In this document: positions 7,664 to 14,579 of the stretch, one piece after another | How positions within the stretch are numbered: position 1 is the first letter of the stretch | Layout: every line of letters begins with the position of its first letter | DNA from: an uncultured Acidobacteriota bacterium | Lineage (GTDB): Bacteria > Acidobacteriota > Blastocatellia > RBC074 | Direction of reading: 5' to 3' | NCBI GenBank assembly: GCA_937967285.1 | Contig: CALBSU010000346.1 | Location: 1-18,842 of the forward strand | DNA length: 18,842 nucleotides | Translations under genes and position numbers: made by a program | Notes under the pieces: model-generated | Database searches by the model: none | Seen by the model: only the letters and a program-made list of their open reading frames with translations | What the model was told of the DNA's origin: nothing

Positions 7664-9394
7664 ATGACGGAACTCGCAATCGAGATTTTGAGAGGTCAGG
7701 ATGCGGCGATACGGCTGTCGGATCCGGCGTTTCTCGCCGACTGGCAGCGGTTGCTGCATGCCTGCCCGTGGGCATCGGCGTATCAGAGCGAACAGTTCGT
7801 CACGACCTGGTATCGAACCTATTCGGCGGACTTTGAACCCCTGATCGCAGTCGGACGAACGCAAACCGGCGAGGTCGAGGGGCTGTTCTTTCTGGCTGTC
7901 TACAGGTCGGACGGGCAGTTGACCGTTGCCGGGGCCGGCCACGCCGAATATCAGGCATGGCTGGCTGGAGCATCCAATGGCGAGAGTTTCATTGTCGCCG
8001 CTATCCGCAGGCTTGCGGAGATGTTTCCTGACGGAAAACTGACGCTGCTCTTTGTCCTGCCTGAAACCCCGATCGACTGGGCACGACCCGATGGCGCGCT
8101 GTCGGATCACTGCTACATCAGAAACTTTAAAAGGGGGCTGCTCGACATCGGGGACGGCGGCACGCTCAGCGAAATTCTCCGGAAAAAGCTGCAGAACAAG
8201 GTCAATCGGCTCAAACGACAAGGATCTCTGACTTTCGAGCGGGTTACCTCGCCTGAAGCATTCAGTTCGCTCTTCGATCAATTCAACCTGTTTCAGAACC
8301 TCAGGCTCAAGGCTGTTTACAATCTTCCCGGCGGAGATACCGACCGATTGAGGAAGCCTTTTTACGACGGGCTCTTCACCTCAACAGACCTGATCGACGC
8401 CACGGCGCTGAGGCTGGATGGCCGCCCGATCTCGATCCAGATTCATCTGCGCAACAACGACCAACTGGTTCTCGGCCTGATCTCGCACTCCCCGTTTCAT
8501 GCCAGATATTCCCCCGGAGCTATCCATCTGGCGATGCTGGGTATGAGGCTCGCTGAAGACAGGGTTCCCGTGTTCGACCTGACTCCGGGCGGCGACTACA
8601 AAGACCGATATGCCACCCATCACGACGAGGTCTGCGTCATCAATATCTTCTTCAGCAGGAAGGATGCCGGAAACTATGCCTCGAAAGTCAAAGCGAGAGA
8701 ATTCTTCAAAACATTGCTGGAACGGAATGGCATCTCATTCAGCGGGATCAAAAAGCGCTACCTCGAATATCTGGATGCCGCGCGCAAATGGAGGGAACTC
8801 GGAGCTTCAAACGCTCTGAAGGGCTTATTCCAGGCTGCGATGGGCGGAATCAGAAGCCGGAAGCAGGTTCGTCTCTATGAATCGGAGCCGGGCGCGAAGC
8901 CCGCCGATTCGACCGGCGGTCTGCTCAAAATGGACAGTCTCGAGGATCTGCTGCTCTACCGACCGGTCGATTATCGCTCGATGCCCGTCTGCGGGTACCT
9001 TCGACACGCCATGCGCCTGATAGAGGATGGCGGCCATTTTTTCACCCATGTCCGGAACGGCGAACTCGGATTTCTCGGCTGGCTGATCGGAAATGGCCGT
9101 CATAACGACAATGACTGGATCCTGGGAGAGTACCTCGATCAGGGGCAGATTGTGGTTGCAACCGATATTCAATGCCGGCCGGATGCGGTCGAGAGTTTCA
9201 GGGAATTCATCGCAGCCGCGATGGAAGAGAGCAATCGATTGGGAAACAGGCTGGTTTTCGCGCTTCCGGCGGAGCGTCCGGACCTGATCGCCGCGGCCGA
9301 AGATCAGGGGCTGGTTCTCAAAAAGACCGGGTTGAGGCTCGTCAGGCTGGGAAGGGAATCGGTCAGTTTCAGTCCGGCGCCTTTGAAAAACTGA
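7664..9394 (+). CDS. CelD/BioF2-like (FemAB-type) acyltransferase with extra C-terminal domain
   Basis: 576 residues from the ATG at 7664, chosen because AGGA lies seven bases upstream; an in-frame GTG at 7619 has no such support and lies inside the inverted repeat. The first about 350 residues follow the BioF2/CelD acetyltransferase pattern: an N-terminal GNAT-like half, then a basic helix (LRKKLQNKVNRLKRQG, 172-187), LRLDGRPISIQ (249-259), the ARYSPG turn (280-285) and FDLTPGGDYKDRYA (304-317). Such proteins occur in cellulose and exopolysaccharide loci and in exosortase-linked clusters. A linker follows, then a further domain (about 420-565) with GELGFLGWLIG and VVATDIQC that again resembles a GNAT half. 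Last gene of the left operon; it meets the convergent deacetylase gene after 12 bp. Acceptor unknown. Confidence 0.82.
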   Translation: MTELAIEILRGQDAAIRLSDPAFLADWQRLLHACPWASAYQSEQFVTTWYRTYSADFEPLIAVGRTQTGEVEGLFFLAVYRSDGQLTVAGAGHAEYQAWLAGASNGESFIVAAIRRLAEMFPDGKLTLLFVLPETPIDWARPDGALSDHCYIRNFKRGLLDIGDGGTLSEILRKKLQNKVNRLKRQGSLTFERVTSPEAFSSLFDQFNLFQNLRLKAVYNLPGGDTDRLRKPFYDGLFTSTDLIDATALRLDGRPISIQIHLRNNDQLVLGLISHSPFHARYSPGAIHLAMLGMRLAEDRVPVFDLTPGGDYKDRYATHHDEVCVINIFFSRKDAGNYASKVKAREFFKTLLERNGISFSGIKKRYLEYLDAARKWRELGASNALKGLFQAAMGGIRSRKQVRLYESEPGAKPADSTGGLLKMDSLEDLLLYRPVDYRSMPVCGYLRHAMRLIEDGGHFFTHVRNGELGFLGWLIGNGRHNDNDWILGEYLDQGQIVVATDIQCRPDAVESFREFIAAAMEESNRLGNRLVFALPAERPDLIAAAEDQGLVLKKTGLRLVRLGRESVSFSPAPLKN

Positions 9395-9410
9395 TGATCA
9401 GGCGTTTCAA
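9378..9410 (+). terminator. Candidate weak terminator / inverted repeat between convergent genes
   Basis: CGCCT (9378-9382) pairs with AGGCG (9400-9404) around a 17-base loop, and the stem is followed by TTTCAATT on the + strand. A competing pairing, TTGAAA (9383-9388) with TTTCAA (9405-9410), encloses CTGAT/ATCAG. The element spans the stop codon of the acyltransferase and touches the stop of the convergent deacetylase gene. The stem is short and the T-tract poor, so this is only a candidate. Confidence 0.3.
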
Positions 9411-10456
9411 TTCTGGCCCGGATTGTAGCTCAGCCGCTTCCTCGGGATGTAATGCGAGATTCCGGTCACCCATCCCTCGAATTCAATCGGCGAAAGCGCG
9501 CTGACATCGACCAGCCTCGGCAGCAGCCATCGATTCGTCCTGCGTGTGGCCAGCCCCGGATCGCAGGTTGTGGCGCTTGCGATATTCATTTCCGACAGCC
9601 AGGGCAGAAACTTGTGATCATATCTCCCGCCCGGATAACAGAAGTGGATCAAATCCGATCCGGTCAGCCTGTGGATGTGTTCGATGTTATCCGTGATCTC
9701 TTTCGTGAAGCGATCGCGCTCGAACGCGACGCGATGATTGTGCGTGTGAAGCTGGATATCGATGCCTTCCGATGCGAGATACCTGACCTCATCAGGTGTC
9801 AGATAGTTCATTATCCTGCTCTCTGCCATCGCCTGATAGTCGAACCCAAGACTCTCTGAAAGTTTCGCCAGCAGCTCATCCTTCTCAGTCGCGGACATCC
9901 CCTTTCTCACGCAGTGGCTCCTGATCAGCTGAAATGCCGAACTTCGCAGATATGGATCTGAAAGATCGAAACTGGTGCTTACCCCTGTCAGGTTCGACAG
10001 ATCGAGCGTCTTCCCACGGGATTTCCAGAGGATGTACTGACATGCGGGATCAAATACGGGGCGATTGTAAAAAACGTAGAATGTCGACAGATAAAGCGTC
10101 GCCGGATAACCGAACTCACGGAGTATCGGATATGCCATGCTGTAGAAATTATGGCAGCCGTCATCGAATGTCAGCGCGACGCTGTTTTCCGGGAGAGTGC
10201 CGTTGATCAGTGATTCGATGGCTGCTTCGAGCGGGAGCACGTTGCAGTTGTATTTGCTCAACGACTGCATTCTGGCCCTGAAATAATCAGGCCTCATGAA
10301 CAGATCGGGATCGCATTCGTGCTCGTCCTCCATCGATATCCCGTGATATGCCAGGATAAGCAGGCGCTGCTGGCGCAGAGGGCTCTTGAGGAAGAGTTTG
10401 AAAACCCCGGAGCTTTTCATGGCATGCAATGCGAATTGCTTGATTGACTTCAACAT
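9407..10456 (-). CDS. NodB-family polysaccharide deacetylase
   Basis: 349 residues from the ATG at 10456. A longer frame starts at 10513, but the predicted promoter would leave it only a leader of about nine bases, so the inner start is preferred. Carbohydrate esterase family 4 signatures are present: LAYHGI (35-40), motif 1 TFDDG with D98/D99 (96-100), motif 2 HTHNH with H237 and H241, motif 3 CYPGGRYD (273-280), then LLPRL near 311-315. Such enzymes remove N- or O-acetyl groups from chitin-like oligomers, peptidoglycan or exopolysaccharide using a divalent metal. The order LAYHG-TFDDG with an insert of about 130 residues before motif 2 is typical of the large exopolysaccharide and exosortase-associated members. 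No clear signal peptide is seen. It is transcribed alone, and may act on the product modified by the left operon. Confidence 0.9.
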   Translation of the reverse strand: MLKSIKQFALHAMKSSGVFKLFLKSPLRQQRLLILAYHGISMEDEHECDPDLFMRPDYFRARMQSLSKYNCNVLPLEAAIESLINGTLPENSVALTFDDGCHNFYSMAYPILREFGYPATLYLSTFYVFYNRPVFDPACQYILWKSRGKTLDLSNLTGVSTSFDLSDPYLRSSAFQLIRSHCVRKGMSATEKDELLAKLSESLGFDYQAMAESRIMNYLTPDEVRYLASEGIDIQLHTHNHRVAFERDRFTKEITDNIEHIHRLTGSDLIHFCYPGGRYDHKFLPWLSEMNIASATTCDPGLATRRTNRWLLPRLVDVSALSPIEFEGWVTGISHYIPRKRLSYNPGQN

Positions 10457-10529
10457 ACTTCTTAAACCGGGTTGGGGGGGCTCTTGATGATCAATAAAGC
10501 GCCAAAAGGCCATTAGCTGATTCGCAAAT

Positions 10530-10557
10530 ATTATAAGTTAACAATCCCGATTAACAA
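10530..10557 (-). promoter_or_regulatory. Sigma-70-type promoter for the polysaccharide deacetylase
   Basis: On the - strand, TTGTTA (10557-10552) and TATAAT (10535-10530) are separated by 16 bases. The -10 box is a perfect consensus. Transcription should begin near 10523, giving a leader of about 65 bases to the ATG at 10456. Confidence 0.6.
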
Positions 10558-10585
10558 CCTGTACTTTCGATTATGGCGGATTATG
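10538..10585. repeat. Short direct repeats overlapping the deacetylase promoter
   Basis: TTAACAA occurs at 10538-10544 and 10551-10557, the second copy covering the -35 box. GATTA occurs at 10549, 10569 and 10579, so copies are spaced 20 and 10 bp, on one face of the helix; the last two extend to GATTATG. They lie in the spacer, on the -35 box and just upstream of it, where a regulator would bind. Binding is inferred. Confidence 0.35.
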
Positions 10586-10658
10586 ATTGAATAAAACGGG
10601 CGCTTTTTCCGTCAGGTGGGTGCCCTGTTTCGTTACTGCGATGGCGGTCGTCTGTGTT

Positions 10659-10686
10659 TTGGAATCCGGGGTGGAATCAATAGAAT
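10659..10686 (+). promoter_or_regulatory. Possible promoter of the EVE-nth operon
   Basis: TTGGAA (10659-10664), 16 bases, then TAGAAT (10681-10686). Both boxes match consensus only partly. The spacing and the position about 40 bases before the start codon at 10729 make it the best candidate on this strand. Confidence 0.35.
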
Positions 10687-10728
10687 AGTGATAAGCAAAA
10701 CATATCAAATCATAGAGGAGATCCGTTG

Positions 10729-11211
10729 ATGAAGTATTGGTTGATGAAGTCGGAGCCCGGCTCGTTTTCAATTGAAGATCTGAAGAAGTCTCCGAAGAAG
10801 ACGACGTGCTGGGACGGCGTAAGAAATTATCAGGCGAGGAACTTCATGCGCGAGATGCGGAAAGGGGACGGGATATTTTTCTATCACAGCAATGCCGATC
10901 CGACAGGCATTGTCGGGACAGCGGAAGTGGTCAAAACGGCCTATCCGGACCACACCGCACTGGACCCCAAAGACAAACATTACGATCCGAAGAGCACGCC
11001 GGAAAATCCGATCTGGGAGATGGTCGATATCAGGTTTGTCAGGCAGTTCGTCGAAACGATCACTCTCGACGAGCTTCGTCAGGTCACGGGGCTCGAGTCG
11101 ATGGAGCTCCTGCGCAAGGGATCGCGTCTCTCGGTCCAGCCCGTCAGTGAAAAGGAATGGGGGATCATCAGCAAACTTGCCGATCGAAAGGAGAAGGCAG
11201 GGAAGAAATGA
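10729..11211 (+). CDS. EVE-domain protein (PUA/YTH-like fold)
   Basis: 160 residues. GAGGAG (10715-10720) sits eight bases before the ATG at 10729, which settles the start over a TTG at 10726. The sequence is a full-length EVE domain: YWLMKSEPGSFSIEDL at the start, CWDGVRNYQARNFMREM (27-43), GDGIFFYHSN (47-55), GIVGTAEVV (60-68) and WEMVDIRFV (96-104), ending in a basic tail. EVE domains belong to the PUA/YTH group and are thought to read modified bases in DNA or RNA; the exact cellular role of the stand-alone bacterial form is not settled. It overlaps the nth start by four bases (ATGA), so the two proteins are translationally coupled. Confidence 0.93.
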   Translation: MKYWLMKSEPGSFSIEDLKKSPKKTTCWDGVRNYQARNFMREMRKGDGIFFYHSNADPTGIVGTAEVVKTAYPDHTALDPKDKHYDPKSTPENPIWEMVDIRFVRQFVETITLDELRQVTGLESMELLRKGSRLSVQPVSEKEWGIISKLADRKEKAGKK

Positions 11212-11858
11212 GTTCGACGGCAAAAGAGACCGCTGCTCATGCCAGAAAGATCATTCGTTTGCTGCGCCGGCAGTTTCCTGATGCGAGATGCGAGCTGATT
11301 CATTCGAACCCGTTCGAGCTGCTGATCGCCACGATCCTCTCGGCGCAGTGTACGGACGAACGGGTCAACATCGTCACCGCGACGCTCTTCAGAAAATACA
11401 GGAGACCTGAGGATTATCTCGCGGTGTCGCAGGCGGAGCTCGAGAAGGACATCAACTCGGTAACTTTCTTCCGCAACAAATCGAAATCGATCCAGGGAGC
11501 GAGCCGGATAATCCTCGAGAAGCACGGGGGGCAGGTTCCCTCAACGATGGAGGAGCTGATCGAGCTCCCCGGGGTGGGCCGCAAGACCGCCAATGTGGTT
11601 TTGGGGAATGCTTTCGGAATCCCTTCGGGAATCGTTGTGGATACTCACGTCATGCGGTTGTCTCAGCGACTCGGCCTGACGACTGAAAAGGAGCCGGAAA
11701 GGATAGAGGTCGATCTGCTGGAACTGGTGCCGCGGAAGGACTGGATAGATTTTTCGCACCTGCTGATACTCCACGGCCGGAGGACCTGCAAGGCGAGAAA
11801 ACCCGCCTGCGAAAGCTGCGCGGTTGCTCGGATCTGCCCTTCAGCCAGGACGGAATGA
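11208..11858 (+). CDS. nth: Endonuclease III, DNA glycosylase/AP lyase
   Basis: 216 residues, the usual length. It removes oxidised pyrimidines from DNA and cleaves at the abasic site in base excision repair. The helix-hairpin-helix LPGVGRKTANVVL carries the catalytic lysine K126, and VDTHVMRL carries the catalytic aspartate D145. The C-terminal 4Fe-4S cluster ligands C194, C201, C204 and C210 fit the C-x6-C-x2-C-x5-C pattern. LSAQCTD near residue 44-50 is also typical. The start lies inside the EVE gene's end (ATGA), with GGAAGA just upstream. The gene ends five bases before the convergent phosphatase, with no room for a terminator between them, so 3' ends of the two mRNAs probably overlap. 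Confidence 0.97.
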   Translation: MSSTAKETAAHARKIIRLLRRQFPDARCELIHSNPFELLIATILSAQCTDERVNIVTATLFRKYRRPEDYLAVSQAELEKDINSVTFFRNKSKSIQGASRIILEKHGGQVPSTMEELIELPGVGRKTANVVLGNAFGIPSGIVVDTHVMRLSQRLGLTTEKEPERIEVDLLELVPRKDWIDFSHLLILHGRRTCKARKPACESCAVARICPSARTE

Positions 11859-11863
11859 GCGTT

Positions 11864-12631
11864 TCACTCGATCCCGGCAATGACATCGAGTATCTGTCGC
11901 TGGAGCGATCTGTTCGTCGCCAGCCCCTGTCCGGTCGAAAAGTCGAGGTCGCCTCGGAGGGTCGAAAAGACTCCGCCGGCGCCCTCCAGAATCGGTGGCA
12001 TGGGTGCGACATCGTAATACTTGAGCGCTCCCGGTTCGATCATGATATCCGCCAGCCCGCACGCCGTCAGGAAGTACCCATAACAGTCTCCGAATCCCCT
12101 GACCTGTCGAACTCGACGGCTGACCTCCGCGATCGCCGGACTGGCCAGCAGGGTTCTCGGATCGGTCAGGATCATGGTTGCGTGTGAGAGGTCCTCGACT
12201 TCGGAAACTCTGCACGGCTCGCCGTTCAGGAATGTTCCAGTCTCAGCCGATCCGATCAGCCACTGATCCTGGACGGGGAAGTAGATCGAGCCGAGCACCG
12301 GCATCCCGTCGCGTTCGAGCGCGATCATCGTTCCGAACAGCGGCGTCCCCATGACGAACGATCTGGTTCCGTCGATCGGATCAAGGATCCACCGGTGTGA
12401 TCCGCTTTTGACTGTCTCGCCATACTCCTCGCCCAGGATCGAATGATCCGGATAGAGCCTCTCGATCGACTCCCGCAGAAATTCCTCCACCTCGCGATCC
12501 GCCCGCGTGACCGGGCTGTCGTCATCCTTGCTCTCAACCTCCATTCGCGTCCTGTAATGACGCAGCACGATCTCTCCGGCCTTCCGGCTCAACTCGCCCA
12601 CAATGTCGAAATATCCGATCAGATTGCTCAT
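11864..12631 (-). CDS. Inositol-monophosphatase-family phosphatase, possibly histidinol phosphatase
   Basis: 255 residues from the ATG at 12631; the frame extends upstream to 12832, but that extension has no family resemblance. Mg-dependent phosphatase motifs are present: GEEYGE with E68/E69, WILDPIDGTRSF with D84, D87 and the GT turn, and the C-terminal metal aspartate in YYDVAPMPPILEGAGG (D207). The wording around D207 and the GLADIMIEPG before it recall HisN-type histidinol-phosphate phosphatases more than true inositol or CysQ phosphatases, but this needs a tree. The substrate could instead be a sugar phosphate feeding the adjacent glycan operons. It converges on nth and diverges from the glycosyltransferase operon. 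Confidence 0.88.
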   Translation of the reverse strand: MSNLIGYFDIVGELSRKAGEIVLRHYRTRMEVESKDDDSPVTRADREVEEFLRESIERLYPDHSILGEEYGETVKSGSHRWILDPIDGTRSFVMGTPLFGTMIALERDGMPVLGSIYFPVQDQWLIGSAETGTFLNGEPCRVSEVEDLSHATMILTDPRTLLASPAIAEVSRRVRQVRGFGDCYGYFLTACGLADIMIEPGALKYYDVAPMPPILEGAGGVFSTLRGDLDFSTGQGLATNRSLQRQILDVIAGIE

Positions 12632-12637
12632 CCAATT

Positions 12638-12666
12638 AATATAGTCTCCCCGCAGCGCTCGAACAA
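12638..12666 (-). promoter_or_regulatory. Promoter abutting the phosphatase start codon
   Basis: On the - strand, TTGTTC (12666-12661), a 17-base spacer, then TATATT (12643-12638). Only six bases separate the -10 box from the ATG, so transcription would begin at or within a base or two of the start codon, predicting a leaderless mRNA. Confidence 0.5.
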
Positions 12667-12795
12667 AAGCCCCTTGCCCTCTTTTCCCCGGAAGATTCTG
12701 ATATCGATAATAGGAAAATAATGATGAGAAAATGAACATCAAAGTGGACATGGTGCAGGGATATGAAGATAATGACGGGAATGCTGAAGCCGGCA

Positions 12796-12814
12796 TCGAG
12801 ATGACTGATCTCGA
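12796..12814. repeat. Perfect 7-bp inverted repeat, possible operator
   Basis: TCGAGAT (12796-12802), spacer GACTG, ATCTCGA (12808-12814). The size and spacing suit a dimeric regulator, or a hairpin in the leader of the right operon. No T-run follows. Confidence 0.35.
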
Positions 12815-12940
12815 CCTGCAAAACCGCGCCAACCAAAATTGCTCACTGGAAAATGAGGGACGCCTTTTCGCATCGGCGAATCGAAAGATGAAGGTGTTAT
12901 TTACTGACCAAGCTCACAGAGCCGCAACCTCCCGCGATCA

Positions 12941-14575
12941 ATGGCTGAAACACGTGTCAAGGATGAGAGTGTATTTAGTGCAGCCGATTACATACTTTTT
13001 GGAATACTGAGCTGTCTGTTGCTTGCCGCGAGCCTCTATTTTCTGAGGACGTGGTACGCGTACAGCGACTGGGGCAATCAGCCGCTGGTTTGTCTGACAT
13101 TCACTCTGATAGTTCTGATCAGGCTGGCGAACAGTCACATACGGTGGCTAACGCTGCCCATGATGAGGCGGCCGCAGCCGATGATGCCGCGTCCGGAACT
13201 CAGGGTGGCGGTCGTGACGACGTTCGTCCCCGGTTCGGAGTCGCTCGAGATGCTCGAGGAGACGGTGAGGGCTCTGGTGGCGCTGGAATATCCTCATGAC
13301 ACCTGGGTGCTGGATGAAGGGGACGACCGGCAGGTCAGGGAGTTATGCCGTAAAGCTGGGGCGTATCATTTCAGCCGCAAAGGGCGGGCGATTCCTCAGA
13401 CCGATGAGGGCAGGTTCAGTTCAGGATCCAAATACGGGAATTACAATTGCTGGTTGTACGAGGTCGGTTTCGATCGGTACGAAATACTCAGCGCCTTCGA
13501 TCCTGACCACGTTCCTCATGCGTCATTTCTGATGAAGACGCTTGGATATTTCGAGGATCCGGACGTCGGTTACGTTCAGGCGCCGCAGGCATATTACAAC
13601 CAGAATGCCGGATTTATCGCTCGAGGCGCGTCGGAGGAGACGTGCGAGTATTACTCCTGCACTCAGATGGCGGCCAACAGGTTCCGAATGCCGGCCGTAG
13701 TCGGCTCGCATAACACGCACCGCGTGGAGGCGCTCAGAGAGGTCGGCGGGTTTGCGCCTCACGATGCCGATGATCTGCTGATCGGCCTGTTCTATCAGTC
13801 GCGCGGATGGCGCGGGGTCTATGTGCCGGAGATACTGGCAAGAGGGGTGACTCCGGTTGACTGGAACGGCTATCTGGTTCAGCAGCTCAGGTGGGCCAGA
13901 TCGGTGATCGATATCAGGTTCAGGCTCCATCACTATGTCGGAGGGGGGATACCCGCGACCGGACATCTGCTCAGCATTCTGCATGGCATCTTCTACCTGC
14001 AATTCAGCCTGACTACTTTTGTCTTTCTGGTACTTCTGGCATTGATGCTGGCGACGGGAGCGGATCCGGGGGTTTTCAAAGCGGAGCTGCTGCCGGGATT
14101 TGGAATACTGGCTTCTGCGCTCTGTGTCTGCGCACTGTATCGCCGTCGTTTTTATCTGGATAAGCGACGTGAATACGGATTGCAGTGGCGGGCGGCATTG
14201 CTGCGTTACGCAAAGTGGCCGGTCTTTCTGAAGGGCGCTCTCGATGTTGTCAGGAGGCGCAGCGTCCCGTATGCCCTGACTCTCAAGATCCGGTCGGAGA
14301 CCGCGTCATCAATGCTGGTGATCCCGCATGCCCTGGTCATCGTGCTGATCGGCGCGGCCTGCGGAATCGGACTGGTTCTCAATGTCGGAGCGCCGTTCTT
14401 CCTCTATCTGGTCGCGACGGGGATCATCGCGTTGTCGGTCGTACTGATTCTGACCGGGAGCATGAATTTTCCCGCTCCCTTCGACAGGGATCTGTTGTAC
14501 GACGAATGGCTCAGCGAGAGCGCGTTGCCTGAATCCGGCGATTCCTTGCCCTCGCGTACCTCGGAAGCGGAGTGA
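12941..14575 (+). CDS. Membrane glycosyltransferase family 2, BcsA/cellulose-synthase-like
   Basis: 544 residues. Two membrane segments (about 17-35 and 47-64) precede a cytoplasmic GT-A domain, followed by three or four more (about 345-370, 384-400, 459-481, 485-505). The processive GT2 motifs are in order: first aspartates in LDEGDD (125-129), DPDH (187-190, the DxD metal site), HDADD (274-278) where the family usually has TED, and QQLRW (314-318) for the acceptor channel. No PilZ domain is seen. It resembles cellulose or mannan synthases, so it probably polymerises or adds a sugar while moving it across the membrane. The donor is unknown. It heads a four-gene operon; the gap to the next gene is four bases. 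No obvious ribosome-binding site precedes this ATG. Confidence 0.87.
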   Translation: MAETRVKDESVFSAADYILFGILSCLLLAASLYFLRTWYAYSDWGNQPLVCLTFTLIVLIRLANSHIRWLTLPMMRRPQPMMPRPELRVAVVTTFVPGSESLEMLEETVRALVALEYPHDTWVLDEGDDRQVRELCRKAGAYHFSRKGRAIPQTDEGRFSSGSKYGNYNCWLYEVGFDRYEILSAFDPDHVPHASFLMKTLGYFEDPDVGYVQAPQAYYNQNAGFIARGASEETCEYYSCTQMAANRFRMPAVVGSHNTHRVEALREVGGFAPHDADDLLIGLFYQSRGWRGVYVPEILARGVTPVDWNGYLVQQLRWARSVIDIRFRLHHYVGGGIPATGHLLSILHGIFYLQFSLTTFVFLVLLALMLATGADPGVFKAELLPGFGILASALCVCALYRRRFYLDKRREYGLQWRAALLRYAKWPVFLKGALDVVRRRSVPYALTLKIRSETASSMLVIPHALVIVLIGAACGIGLVLNVGAPFFLYLVATGIIALSVVLILTGSMNFPAPFDRDLLYDEWLSESALPESGDSLPSRTSEAE

Positions 14576-14579
14576 CGTC

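Larger units (their letters stand above)
12632..12940. other. Divergent intergenic region
   Basis: About 310 bp between the phosphatase and the right operon, less GC-rich than its surroundings. Besides the phosphatase promoter it holds the palindrome TATCGATA (12702-12709), a GATAAT (12706-12711) that could be a -10 box for the + strand though no good -35 box precedes it, a perfect 7-bp inverted repeat at 12796-12814, and a small hairpin TTCGC/GCGAA (12867-12880). A 92-codon frame (12732-13010) runs through it but has no supporting evidence. No clear promoter or ribosome-binding site for the glycosyltransferase at 12941 was found. Confidence 0.5.

Noticed and set aside
10457..10513. Longer start (10513) for the polysaccharide deacetylase.
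   Set aside because: The consensus promoter would leave a leader of only about nine bases and no ribosome-binding site is seen; the inner ATG at 10456 fits better.
11856..11869. Possible terminator between convergent nth and phosphatase genes.
   Set aside because: Only a three-base GAG/CTC pairing and no T-run; the five-base gap is too short to hold one.
12632..12832. N-terminal extension of the phosphatase to 12832.
   Set aside because: The extra residues do not resemble the family and would be encoded upstream of the predicted promoter.
12732..13010. 92-codon + strand frame in the intergenic region, overlapping the glycosyltransferase start.
   Set aside because: No convincing ribosome-binding site, no recognisable domain, and it ends 70 bases inside a well-supported gene. 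A leader peptide is possible but unsupported.
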